DNA of 20,687 nt from Aquificota bacterium (GCA_013153235.1 JAADEU010000089.1:1-20687), one strand, 5' to 3'; counted from the stretch's first letter, positions 1 to 7,376 are shown. Translations and numbers: made by a program. Notes: a model not told the origin generated them from the letters alone.

Positions 1-35
1 AAGAAAGAAAGATTTAACTCCCTGAAATTTGTGAT

Positions 36-70
36 AAGAGGTTGATTGTAAATCCCTCTTCCTTTTTCTT
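36..70 (+). terminator. Rho-independent terminator of a gene left of the window
   Basis: AAGAGG (36-41) pairs with CCTCTT (55-60). An inner GATT (44-47) pairs with AATC (51-54) around a GTA loop, with a 2-base TT bulge. A C/T-rich tract with five T (63-67) follows. The T tract lies on the right, so it would stop rightward transcription of a gene ending before base 1. The rest of 1-124 is AT-rich and holds no gene I can see. Confidence 0.5.
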
Positions 71-124
71 TAATTTTGCTTTCAATAGTATATAACAAAA
101 AATAATAAAAACAAGACTGTTTTA

Positions 125-820
125 TTATATCTTTCTCACATCCAGATAACTGCCTGACTCAAACTCATTTTTAAATCTGGGTATAAGACCGAAAATCTTC
201 TCCGCTGCCTCCTCTGGAGTCATCTTTGAAGCCTGTTTAATTCTCTTAACCGAAGGAAATTTTTCTTCGTCTGCCGAAAGGACAAATTCCTCAAGCATAG
301 GTGTGAGTATCAGTCCTGGAGCCAGGGCAATCAGATGGGTATTTTCCATCTCCCTGGAATACAGCTTTATCAGCATGTTGAGTGCAGCTTTGGAAATGGA
401 ATACCCGTGCCATCCCCTGTTTCCGTTTACAGAAGCACCTGAGGATATTGCTATCACCTGGTCAAGCCTGACGTTTTTCTTTATAAAGTAATCAAGAATT
501 ACTTTGTTCGCCCAGACATTAAGGTCCATCATCCTGTTCATCTCATAAATAGGGGTCTGGCTTATGTCCTTAAGTGGTGTCAAAAGCCCTGCGTTTAACA
601 CAGCTATATCGATACTTGCCTCCCCTGAAAGAAGTCTGTCCATATTAAGGTGTATCTCCTCAAGGGCAAGGAGATCAGCCTGAACGAAGTTTATCTTTCC
701 TTTCAGTTCTTCAGGCAGATGCCTGCTCAGGGCAAAAACCTGATATCCATTTTTCAAAAAAACCTCTGCCAGAGCCTTCCCGAGCCCTGAACCTATACCT
801 GTTATAAAAACTTTTTTCAT
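125..820 (-). CDS. SDR-family NAD(P)-dependent oxidoreductase
   Basis: Classical short-chain dehydrogenase/reductase of 231 residues, about the usual family length. Seen: the N-terminal Rossmann motif TGIGSGLG (7-14), the NAG motif (76-78), the active-site Ser around 127 and YSISK with Tyr140 and Lys144, and the PG turn at 168-169. It should use NAD(P)H to reduce or oxidise a carbonyl or alcohol in the cytoplasm; the substrate cannot be read from the sequence. Two tandem ATG codons are possible starts (823 and 820). The GGAAG at 831-827 lies 3 bases from the first and 6 from the second, so the second is preferred. The gene stands alone and diverges from the recombinase-like gene. Confidence 0.9.
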   Translation of the reverse strand: MKKVFITGIGSGLGKALAEVFLKNGYQVFALSRHLPEELKGKINFVQADLLALEEIHLNMDRLLSGEASIDIAVLNAGLLTPLKDISQTPIYEMNRMMDLNVWANKVILDYFIKKNVRLDQVIAISSGASVNGNRGWHGYSISKAALNMLIKLYSREMENTHLIALAPGLILTPMLEEFVLSADEEKFPSVKRIKQASKMTPEEAAEKIFGLIPRFKNEFESGSYLDVRKI

Positions 821-850
821 CATTTTCTTCCAACTTTTTAAATTTTATTC

Positions 851-883
851 TAATATTATATGTATGGTTAGATTGAGTTTAAA
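851..883. promoter_or_regulatory. Divergent promoter region of the SDR and recombinase-like genes
   Basis: On the minus strand TATAAT (860-855) is preceded at 17 bases by TTTAAA (883-878), a good sigma-70-type promoter for the SDR gene, with the -35 inside the neighbouring coding region. On the plus strand the same AT block reads TATTAT (854-859), only 4 bases from the ATG at 864. If used as a -10, transcription would begin at about the start codon of the recombinase-like gene. The plus-strand -35 is not convincing. Confidence 0.45.
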
Positions 884-1868
884 GGGATATTTTATCGCTG
901 ATTTAGAGGACAAACCAATTCTGGATTATTATTTTAAGGGCAGATATTATAAAAAAGGCAAGTCCTATATAATTCCAGGGAATGCAGAGGTATACAGGAA
1001 GATACTGATGCATTTCCCTGACAATATCATTGACCCTACCTGTTACCTCTATCCTATTCTTGAGTCCCAGAATATATCATCAAGAACCAAAAAACTTTAC
1101 TTCCAGATAAACAAGAAATTTATCGAGTTTGCAAGGAAAAAACCTGAAGACATCACAGAACAAAATGTAAATGCGTATCTGGAGCATCTTAAGAAAAAGA
1201 AAAGAAGAGCCTCCACCATAAAGACCGTATACATGGGTATAAGGCTGTTCTTTGAGAAACTCCTCGGTGTTATTGATTTGGAGGATGTAGAATTACCTGA
1301 ACTTGAGGAGCCAGATGTTGATATACTCAGCAGGAAAGAAATTAAGTCTATTATCTTTAATATAAACAGTGCAAAACATCAACTTATAATAAAAATGGCC
1401 TACGGATGTGGCTTAAAACTCAGTGAAGTTGTTAATATAAAGATAAAAGATATAGATTTTGATAATAAACTGCTGAGGATACGGGGCAGAAATAAGAGAG
1501 TTATCCCCCTGAGTGAAGACCTTCTGGAAGAGATAAGAAATTACATACACAATTATCACATTCCAGAAGGTAAAAACTCCCCCTACCTGTTCTTCTCCCA
1601 GAAACCTGGCAAACCTATATCCACAAGGTCTGTGGAGATAATGTTCAAAAAGAGCCTTTCAAAAGCAGGTCTCAAAGTCAGTTTAAGATTCAGTGTACTC
1701 AGGGATTCATTTATCGTCCACCTGATTGACAAAGGATACTGTCTGGATACAGTTTCTGAACTGACAGGAATGAAAGAATCCCAGATTCTTAAAAAATTCG
1801 GTATACGCATTAAAATGGTTAAAAAGAACAGGATACCTCAACTCCTTGATTTTAGCGATGTTGCGTAG
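864..1868 (+). CDS. Tyrosine-recombinase-fold protein with degenerate active site
   Basis: 334 residues. The N-terminal 65 residues are an unassigned Tyr/Lys-rich extension. About 66-135 matches the helical SAM-like core-binding domain, and 155-320 the catalytic domain of phage integrase/XerCD proteins. The box GLKLSEVVNI (183-192) aligns with the usual GLRxSEL, so Arg I is Lys185. The HxLR box reads SVLR, so its His is Ser277 while Arg II (Arg280) stays. The LLGH box reads LTGM (Met303 for His). Nine residues later, where the nucleophilic Tyr belongs, is Phe312, and no Tyr follows. Strand cleavage therefore looks impossible; DNA binding may remain. The frame is intact, arguing against a pseudogene. 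The ATG at 864 has no Shine-Dalgarno. No att site, tRNA or other phage gene lies nearby. Confidence 0.85.
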   Translation: MVRLSLKGYFIADLEDKPILDYYFKGRYYKKGKSYIIPGNAEVYRKILMHFPDNIIDPTCYLYPILESQNISSRTKKLYFQINKKFIEFARKKPEDITEQNVNAYLEHLKKKKRRASTIKTVYMGIRLFFEKLLGVIDLEDVELPELEEPDVDILSRKEIKSIIFNINSAKHQLIIKMAYGCGLKLSEVVNIKIKDIDFDNKLLRIRGRNKRVIPLSEDLLEEIRNYIHNYHIPEGKNSPYLFFSQKPGKPISTRSVEIMFKKSLSKAGLKVSLRFSVLRDSFIVHLIDKGYCLDTVSELTGMKESQILKKFGIRIKMVKKNRIPQLLDFSDVA

Positions 1869-1914
1869 TTCGTGTTAAATTCGTTTTTTTAAGTTTTTCC
1901 TAAATACCGCAAAA

Positions 1915-1936
1915 AGTTATAAATCTATCAATAACT
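1915..1936. repeat. Small inverted repeat before the CxxCxxCC gene
   Basis: AGTTAT (1915-1920) and ATAACT (1931-1936) are perfect inverted arms with a 10-base spacer, in the AT-rich spacer 1869-2026. It could be an operator of the gene starting at 2027. The arms are short and AT-rich, so chance is possible. A T run at 1884-1890 has no hairpin before it, so no terminator is called for the recombinase-like gene. Confidence 0.25.
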
Positions 1937-2026
1937 AACAAAACATAATTAATTATATTTATTATGGTATTGAAATTTTATATATATATGGCAAATTATT
2001 TCCAAATGATGGAGAGAAAAGAGAAC

Positions 2027-2401
2027 ATGGAACTGGAAAAACTACTGGAAGCAAGGCTTGCCAAGGAGCTTGCTATAATCCAGAAACTCCTTGAGGCTGA
2101 GGAAAAAAAGCCCCATGTAAATATATGTAAGCTGTGTCCTGTCTGCTGCCTCTCAGAGGGGGGAGTGCTGGAGAAAAGAACCGCAGAACTGAGGGAGAAT
2201 ATACTGAGAAACAGAGATGTACTGGAAAAGGTGGTGGAACTCCTTGATGGACTGATTAAGGCAGGACCTGACGAAATGGTGGTCCTTGTTCCTATAGTTG
2301 TAAAAAGACCTATGTTTGAACAGGATGTTCTTGATATTGCCAGAGGCGGAATAGTTCTTGATAAAAAAGCTCTCAAGGTTTTAGACAAATATATATTTTA
2401 G
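2027..2401 (+). CDS. Small protein of unknown function with CxxCxxCC motif
   Basis: I do not recognise this family. From the ATG at 2027 it has 124 residues: an N-terminal Glu/Lys/Leu-rich amphipathic helix (1-28, coiled-coil-like), then Cys34, Cys37, Cys40 and Cys41 in the order CxxCxxCC, which could bind zinc or an Fe-S cluster. A helical Glu/Arg/Leu segment (45-80) and a hydrophobic beta-like VVLVPIVV stretch follow. There is no signal peptide or membrane segment. An upstream ATG at 1964 would add 21 Tyr/Phe/Met-rich residues but lacks a ribosome site; GGAGAG (2011-2016) favours 2027. AT-rich sequence at 1975-1990 may be its promoter. It is monocistronic and converges on the guaA operon. 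Confidence 0.7.
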   Translation: MELEKLLEARLAKELAIIQKLLEAEEKKPHVNICKLCPVCCLSEGGVLEKRTAELRENILRNRDVLEKVVELLDGLIKAGPDEMVVLVPIVVKRPMFEQDVLDIARGGIVLDKKALKVLDKYIF

Positions 2402-2427
2402 GGTGGCCTCTGCCCCCCCTTTTTTTT
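2401..2427 (+). terminator. Rho-independent terminator after the CxxCxxCC gene
   Basis: GGGTGGC (2401-2407) pairs with GCCCCCC (2412-2418) with one T-C mismatch around a CTCT loop, followed by eight T (2420-2427). The stem begins on the last base of the TAG stop, and the T run covers two bases of the stop codon of the converging gene at 2426. It terminates rightward transcription. Confidence 0.7.
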
Positions 2428-2800
2428 AACACTTTCCCTTGTTTGCCAGTATCAGCTGGTCAACAAATTCAACAAGCCAGTTTTCAAAACCTTCTTCAGG
2501 AGGGGAATATTTCTTTAGCCACTGGCTGTCGTAAAATATTTTTGTATCAAGGTGTTTCTGGATATCCTCATCACCAAAATCCACCAGTACAGTTTCATCA
2601 ACCACAAGGAGCTTTATATCCTCTTCACCAAGTTTCTTAACAAGCTCATCAACAGGTGTGTCAAATTCCCCGTAATCCAGTATAAAATACCTGTGCTTCA
2701 GAATATCCCTTCCTTCCCTAACCACCACATAATGGATATCAACCAGTTTCTCAACAACAGGTCTGGTAAACTTAACATTTCCAACGATTAATTTTTCCAT
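2426..2800 (-). CDS. Small acidic protein of unknown function, downstream of guaA
   Basis: I do not recognise this family. It has 124 residues, strongly acidic, with alternating short hydrophobic beta-like segments (for example KLLVVDETVLVDFG) and helices, no Cys except the C-terminal residue, and no signal or membrane segment; it looks like a compact cytosolic alpha/beta protein. The ATG at 2800 lies two bases after the guaA TAG, and GGGAG in the last guaA codons sits 5 bases before it, so translation is probably coupled to guaA. A GTG at 2812 would also be in frame but has a poorer site. Being the third gene of the kamA-like/guaA operon suggests co-expression but not function. Confidence 0.75.
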   Translation of the reverse strand: MEKLIVGNVKFTRPVVEKLVDIHYVVVREGRDILKHRYFILDYGEFDTPVDELVKKLGEEDIKLLVVDETVLVDFGDEDIQKHLDTKIFYDSQWLKKYSPPEEGFENWLVEFVDQLILANKGKC

Positions 2801-2802
2801 CA

Positions 2803-4341
2803 CTACTCCCACTCAATTGTTCCCGGTGGTTTTGATGTTATATCGTAAACCACCCGGTTTACACCCTTAACTTCGTTTATAATTCTCCTCATTATTCTGT
2901 CCATAAGCTCGTAAGGCAGTCTGGCCCAGTCTGCCGTCATCCCATCAACAGACTCCACAGCTCTCACCGCTATCACCTTTTCGTAGGTTCTGTAATCCCC
3001 CATCACACCAACCGTATGAATAGGCAGTAGGACCGCAAATGACTGCCACAGTTCCCTATACAGCCCTGCCTTCTTAACCTCCTCAACAACTATAGCATCA
3101 GCCTCCCTCAGTATCTCAAGGTCATCCCTGTTGACTTCTCCGATTATTCTGATTGCAAGTCCCGGACCGGGGAATGGCTGTCTGTATATGATTTCATCAG
3201 GAAGTCCCAGTTCCTTACCAAGTTCCCTGACCTCATCCTTGAACAGCTCCCTGAGGGGTTCTATAAGCTTGAGGTTCATTTTCTCAGGAAGACCACCTAC
3301 ATTGTGGTGGGTCTTTATTACGGCAGAAGGACCTTTTACAGAAACACTTTCTATAACATCAGGGTATAGGGTACCCTGAACGAGGAACTCAACATCTGGG
3401 ATTTTCTTTGCTTCCTCTTCAAAAATTTCTATAAACAGATTTCCGATTATTTTCCTTTTCTGCTCTGGGTCTGTTACCCCTTTCAGAGCCTCAAGGAACC
3501 TTTCCCTTGCATCAACGACTATCAGTGGTATGTGGAAGTGGTCCCTGAATGTCTGTTCCACCTTCTCCCTTTCACCTTTTCTCAATAGACCGTTATCAAC
3601 AAATATACAGGTCAGATTGTCCCCTATGGCGTTATGAACCAGTACTGCAGCAACAGATGAATCAACACCACCTGACAGGGCACAGATTGCCTTTTTATCC
3701 CCTACCATCTGCCTGATTTCCGCCTGTTTTTCCATAAGGAAGTTACCCATGGTCCAGTCCTGCTCACATCCACAGATTCTTACAGCGAAGTTTTTCAGTA
3801 TCTCTCTTCCCATGTAGGTGTGGGCAACTTCTGGGTGGAACTGCACACCCCATATCTTCTTTTCTCTATTTCTTATAGCGGCAAATGGTGCGTTGTAGGT
3901 TCTCGCAATAGGCTCAAAACCTTCAGGCAGTTTTGTAACCCTGTCACCGTGGGACATCCAGACATGTATCTCATTTGGAATTTCATAAAAAAGGTCTTCA
4001 TGGTTCAGTATCTCCAGCTCTGCCCTTCCATACTCGTGTCTTTCCGCCTTTACAACCTCACCACCAAAGTGGTATGTAATCAGCTGGAGACCGTAACATA
4101 TACCCAGTATCGGAAGACCAAGCTCATAAACCCTCTCATCCGGTTTAGGGGCATCAGGTGAATAAACAGATGCAGGACCACCCGAGAATATTATTCCCTT
4201 TGGGTTGTGTTTCTTTATCTCCTCAACAGAGGCGTTGTACGGCAGTATCTCACTGAATATATGAAGTTCCCTTATTCTCCTTGCAATTAACTGTGTATAC
4301 TGGGAACCAAAATCAAGTATTATGATACCTCTGTGTTCCAA
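2803..4341 (-). CDS. guaA: GMP synthase (glutamine-hydrolysing)
   Basis: GuaA amidates XMP to GMP using glutamine and ATP, the last step of guanine nucleotide synthesis. At 512 residues it is full length. The class I glutamine amidotransferase domain comes first, with nucleophile Cys82 in GICYGLQ and His169 and Glu171 in QFHPEV. Then comes the ATP-pyrophosphatase domain with the PP-loop SGGVDSS (223-229) and the dimerisation domain ending in the typical PPGTIEWE. The start is a TTG at 4341, supported by GGAGG six bases upstream and by the usual GuaA N-terminus IIILDFGSQYTQLIARR. It lies 11 bases behind the kamA-like gene and is followed after two bases by the unknown gene, so all three probably share one transcript. 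Confidence 0.98.
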   Translation of the reverse strand: MEHRGIIILDFGSQYTQLIARRIRELHIFSEILPYNASVEEIKKHNPKGIIFSGGPASVYSPDAPKPDERVYELGLPILGICYGLQLITYHFGGEVVKAERHEYGRAELEILNHEDLFYEIPNEIHVWMSHGDRVTKLPEGFEPIARTYNAPFAAIRNREKKIWGVQFHPEVAHTYMGREILKNFAVRICGCEQDWTMGNFLMEKQAEIRQMVGDKKAICALSGGVDSSVAAVLVHNAIGDNLTCIFVDNGLLRKGEREKVEQTFRDHFHIPLIVVDARERFLEALKGVTDPEQKRKIIGNLFIEIFEEEAKKIPDVEFLVQGTLYPDVIESVSVKGPSAVIKTHHNVGGLPEKMNLKLIEPLRELFKDEVRELGKELGLPDEIIYRQPFPGPGLAIRIIGEVNRDDLEILREADAIVVEEVKKAGLYRELWQSFAVLLPIHTVGVMGDYRTYEKVIAVRAVESVDGMTADWARLPYELMDRIMRRIINEVKGVNRVVYDITSKPPGTIEWE

Positions 4342-4352
4342 ATTCTTCCTCC

Positions 4353-5672
4353 TTAAAGACTTACTTTTTCTTCCAGTGCGAGCATCTCTTTCAGTTCATC
4401 CTCGAAGAAGAACGAATCACCCTCATAGGGCTCAAGTTCGTCCAGCCACATGGCTTTCTCATCGTATTTTGCAAAGAATGGTCTTCCAACCCATTCAGGG
4501 TTCCTTCCCTGAAGGAAGTCAAGAACCATGACCTTATCACCGTTTATCTCGGAAACACCAAGTATTCTGACTTTTCCAGGTGTTGCAGACATTGACGGTC
4601 CCTTCACCGTTCTTGCAATACCGCTGACAGAGTAGTAGGCCTTTCTGAATATCTCCCATGCCCTTACAAGGGGAACACCAAAGTAATGCTGTGCCCCTGT
4701 ATCCCTTGCCATAAACATATAGTAAGGAATCATATCCATCTCAACCTGTTTTTTCCACATGGTGGCCCAGACTTCAGAACTGTCATTTATATGTCTGAGT
4801 ACAGGGGACTGGGTTCTTATCACCGCCCCTGTTTCCAGAATGTTCTCAACAGCCTGTTTTACCTCTTCTGTTTCAAGCTCCTGGTAGTGGTTAAAGTGTG
4901 CCATGTAAGCAAGGTGATAACCGGCTTCTTTAATTTCCCTGAACAGTTTTAAAAGGTCCTGTGCATCATCATCGGTTGTAAATCTGTATGGCCAGAATGC
5001 CAGTGCCTTTGAACCGAATCTGATTGTTTTAAGGTGGGGTATATCCGCCTCAAGTATTGGCTCTATGTACTGTCTGAGAACCCTTGTTTTCATTATAAGC
5101 GGGTCTCCACCTGTGAACAGCAGGTCCGTGATTTCAGGGTGCGCCTTTATGTAATCAATCAGTACCTGTACCTCTTTCATCGCAAATTTCAGTTCATCAA
5201 TACCCACAAACTGGGGCCATCTGAAGCAGAAAGAACAGTAGGCGTGGCAGGTCTGTCCCTGTTTTGGGAAAAACAGTATTGTTTCGTTGTATTTGTGCTG
5301 TGCTCCGTGGAGTTTAACGCCGTTTATCTCTGGAATGTTGTATTTCTGTCCAGCTGGATGTGGATTTAGTTTCATTCTGATTTCATTGGCTTTCTGTTTT
5401 ATTATTTCCTTTGGGGCATTTTCTTTGAGCAGGAATGCTATCTCATTGTAATCCTCTTCAAGAAGCATTCCCTTCTGCGGAAATGTGAGTCTGAAAATCG
5501 GGTCTTCAAGGGGGTTATCCCAGTTTATAAGCTTTTCCACAACATAGTTATTTGTCTTGAATGGGAATACCTGTGCCACAACCTCAATATCGAACTGCTG
5601 CTGGGGCGTTAACCTCTCCCTTACCTGGGGTATCTCCCTGAAGTTATGGACGGTATAGCTTCTGTATTTCAT
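4353..5672 (-). CDS. KamA-family radical SAM protein (lysine 2,3-aminomutase-like)
   Basis: 439 residues. The cluster motif CHAYCSFC (Cys142, Cys146, Cys149, the radical SAM CxxxCxxC) is followed by FRWPQF. The glycine-rich TGGDPL motif of the SAM site and the KamA-type IRFGSKALAFWPYRFT segment are present. A Lys in RTVKGPSM is a candidate for the PLP-binding Lys. Family members use SAM plus PLP to shift an amino group from carbon 2 to carbon 3, typically of lysine. The sequence after the cluster motif differs from classical lysine 2,3-aminomutase (CR/H..C.RR), so the substrate is uncertain. GGAGG (5685-5681) lies 8 bases before the ATG at 5672, whereas the upstream ATG at 5687 overlaps that site. 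First gene of the guaA operon. Confidence 0.88.
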   Translation of the reverse strand: MKYRSYTVHNFREIPQVRERLTPQQQFDIEVVAQVFPFKTNNYVVEKLINWDNPLEDPIFRLTFPQKGMLLEEDYNEIAFLLKENAPKEIIKQKANEIRMKLNPHPAGQKYNIPEINGVKLHGAQHKYNETILFFPKQGQTCHAYCSFCFRWPQFVGIDELKFAMKEVQVLIDYIKAHPEITDLLFTGGDPLIMKTRVLRQYIEPILEADIPHLKTIRFGSKALAFWPYRFTTDDDAQDLLKLFREIKEAGYHLAYMAHFNHYQELETEEVKQAVENILETGAVIRTQSPVLRHINDSSEVWATMWKKQVEMDMIPYYMFMARDTGAQHYFGVPLVRAWEIFRKAYYSVSGIARTVKGPSMSATPGKVRILGVSEINGDKVMVLDFLQGRNPEWVGRPFFAKYDEKAMWLDELEPYEGDSFFFEDELKEMLALEEKVSL

Positions 5673-5735
5673 GGGAATAACCTCCATATTTTGTGGACTA
5701 AATAAAATAGGCTGTTTTATACAAGTGGGAAGGTT

Positions 5736-5764
5736 ATTATATAGGAATAAATTAATGTATGCAA
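5736..5764 (-). promoter_or_regulatory. Promoter of the kamA-like/guaA operon
   Basis: On the minus strand TTGCAT (5764-5759) stands 17 bases before a perfect TATAAT (5741-5736), predicting a start near 5729 and a leader of about 57 bases to the ATG at 5672. The -10 and spacing are ideal; the -35 matches only TTG. Confidence 0.6.
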
Positions 5765-5765
5765 A

Positions 5766-5779
5766 TTTCCTGCCGGAAA
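5766..5779. repeat. Hyphenated palindrome next to the operon promoter
   Basis: TTTCC (5766-5770) and GGAAA (5775-5779) are perfect inverted arms around TGCC, one base upstream of the -35 of the leftward promoter. The position suits an activator site, but the arms are short. TGCCG (5771-5775) is also matched by CGGCA at 5801-5805. Confidence 0.25.
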
Positions 5780-5834
5780 GTTATTGAAAAATAAGAAAAA
5801 CGGCAATTTAAATGAAATTTAACCGATAAAAACA

Positions 5835-5840
5835 TATACT
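5835..5840 (+). promoter_or_regulatory. -10 element of the acetyltransferase gene, leaderless arrangement
   Basis: TATACT ends 7 bases before the ATG at 5848, so a sigma-70-type start would fall at or next to the start codon. No Shine-Dalgarno lies between them. No clear -35 is seen 17 bases upstream. Confidence 0.4.
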
Positions 5841-5847
5841 AAATAAT

Positions 5848-6324
5848 ATGGAAAAGATAGAGGAAAAGGTAGAGATAGTCCCATTTTCCAGCGAAAGACT
5901 TGGGGATGTCATCCAGATTCTTATGGATGCGTACCAGGATTACCCTGAGTACGGGGAGGCAACCAGAAAACAGGCAAAAAGATACATAGGATGGCTAAAA
6001 AAACATTCAACCCTGTTTGATGTTGCCTATATAAACGGAGAACCGGCAGGTTTCATCGTTGCAGATGCAAACTGGAAGGACCTCCATGGAAAAAATGTAG
6101 GGGAGATACACGAACTTTCCATAAGGAAAAAATTCTGGGGTATGGGCCTGGGAAAGAAGCTCCTTGAAAGGGCCCTAAAACACTTCAGGGAAAAAGGTCT
6201 GAAAACAGCAGCCCTCTGGGTCGGGGAGAAAAACAGAAGGGCCATTGATTTTTATAAAAAAAATGGGTTTAAACAGACCGGCAGTGCCTATTACGGCTGG
6301 CTCAGGATGGAGAGAAGCCTGTAG
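5848..6324 (+). CDS. GNAT-family N-acetyltransferase
   Basis: 158 residues, typical of a single GNAT domain, which transfers an acyl group from acyl-CoA to an amine. The acetyl-CoA-binding motif A is clear: the beta strand EIHELSIRKKFWGMGLG holds the R/K-x-x-G-x-G/L pyrophosphate loop, followed by the LLERALKHF helix. Motif B is the ALWVGEKNRRAIDFYKKNGF segment, common in enzymes of the RimI/small-molecule branch. The substrate cannot be deduced. Translation probably begins at the ATG at 5848 without a ribosome site. Its last 34 bases overlap the end of the converging M20 gene, and it appears monocistronic. Confidence 0.9.
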   Translation: MEKIEEKVEIVPFSSERLGDVIQILMDAYQDYPEYGEATRKQAKRYIGWLKKHSTLFDVAYINGEPAGFIVADANWKDLHGKNVGEIHELSIRKKFWGMGLGKKLLERALKHFREKGLKTAALWVGEKNRRAIDFYKKNGFKQTGSAYYGWLRMERSL

Positions 6325-7376
6325 ATAACCCTGTACATCTTTACAAGTTCTTCCAGTGAGATACTTTCCCTGTCTGTATGGCAGTCTGACAGGTCACCAA
6401 ACCCGAATACAACACACTCAAATCCTGCTTTATGAAAGTTTGATGCGTCTGTCCATGAGGGCATTATACCCTCTTCCGCCTCTTTTCCGGTTGCCTCTAC
6501 ATAGGCTTTCTTCACAGCATTGAAGAGGTCTCCCTTTTTGAACCTTTGGAACGGTTCAACATCCTCAAGAACAAACTCCACATCTCCACCACGGGATAGA
6601 ATCTGTTTTACTTTTCTTTCTACCAGCTCAGGGTTTTCACCCTCAAACAGTTTAAACTCACACAGAAACCTTGCAGATTCAGGTACCGCATAATGTTCCC
6701 ATCCACTTTCAACCCTTATCAGGTTTACCGGCCTTGACAGGCTCTTTTCAAGCTCCTCAACAAGTCTGAAACCCTCTCTGGCAGGATTTTTGAACTTTTC
6801 AAACTCAGAACCGTGGCCAGACTCACCCCTGACTGTAAATCTAAACTCAAATGAGCCCATCTGGGCTGTACACAGCTTTCCGTAAGTGGGCTCAAGAACA
6901 AGAACCGAGCTGACAGGCTCCATCACCTCAACCAGTTTATGGGAGCCCATAGCAGAGTTCTGCTCCTCATCAACGGTAAAGGCAACAGAAACAGGGATAT
7001 CCCTGTCAGGATGGTTCTTTTTAAAATCCTCAAGGGCAACAATCAGGGCAGCTATCAGACCTTTTGTGTCATTTGCACCCCTTCCGTATATCCTGCCGTC
7101 TTTTTCCCGGGGGTCAAATGGGTTCTTCATTGTAATAGGAGGAACGGTATCAACATGGGTGTTTATCATTACAGGTTTTTCCGGTGATATACTGTAGAGG
7201 TTGTAAAGCCCATCCTTCCCGACATCCTGTTTTTTCAGCTCCAGAAAAGACAGTCTGGACTGGAGGTACTGATTTATTCTGGTACAGTCCCTGTGGCTGG
7301 GTATAGATATCAGCCTGAAGGTCTCATCTTTAAGCCTATTTAAAAGCTCTACCTCCAGAACCTCTGTTCTTTCCAT
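6291..7376 (-). CDS. M20-family metallopeptidase/deacylase (ArgE/DapE-like)
   Basis: 361 residues with the di-zinc site of the M20 family: His74 and Asp76 in THVDTVP, bridging Asp103 in GRGANDTKG, catalytic base Glu137 with Glu138 in VDEEQNS, Glu162 in LEPTYG and His333 in SDCHTDRES. The inserted dimerisation domain spans about 175-285 and contains GESGHGSEF. These enzymes hydrolyse N-acyl amino acids or small peptides: acetylornithine deacetylase, succinyl-diaminopimelate desuccinylase and acetyl-lysine deacetylase are all candidates, and nothing nearby decides. The ATG at 7376 has GGAG four bases upstream and lies 28 bases inside the end of the preceding molybdoprotein gene, so it belongs to the perR operon. 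Its tail overlaps the acetyltransferase gene. Confidence 0.9.
   Translation of the reverse strand: MERTEVLEVELLNRLKDETFRLISIPSHRDCTRINQYLQSRLSFLELKKQDVGKDGLYNLYSISPEKPVMINTHVDTVPPITMKNPFDPREKDGRIYGRGANDTKGLIAALIVALEDFKKNHPDRDIPVSVAFTVDEEQNSAMGSHKLVEVMEPVSSVLVLEPTYGKLCTAQMGSFEFRFTVRGESGHGSEFEKFKNPAREGFRLVEELEKSLSRPVNLIRVESGWEHYAVPESARFLCEFKLFEGENPELVERKVKQILSRGGDVEFVLEDVEPFQRFKKGDLFNAVKKAYVEATGKEAEEGIMPSWTDASNFHKAGFECVVFGFGDLSDCHTDRESISLEELVKMYRVIYRLLSILSQP

Noticed and set aside
95..123. Terminator for the leftward SDR gene from AAAACA/TGTTTT arms followed by T
   Set aside because: The stem is almost all A-T and only six pairs long; it would hardly be stable, especially in a thermophile.
864..1868. 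Integrase gene as part of a mobile element or prophage
   Set aside because: No att repeats, tRNA, terminal inverted repeats or other phage or transposon genes are visible nearby, and the active site is degenerate.
1964..2026. Longer N-terminus for the CxxCxxCC protein
   Set aside because: The 21 extra residues come from AT-rich spacer with no ribosome site; GGAGAG supports the ATG at 2027.
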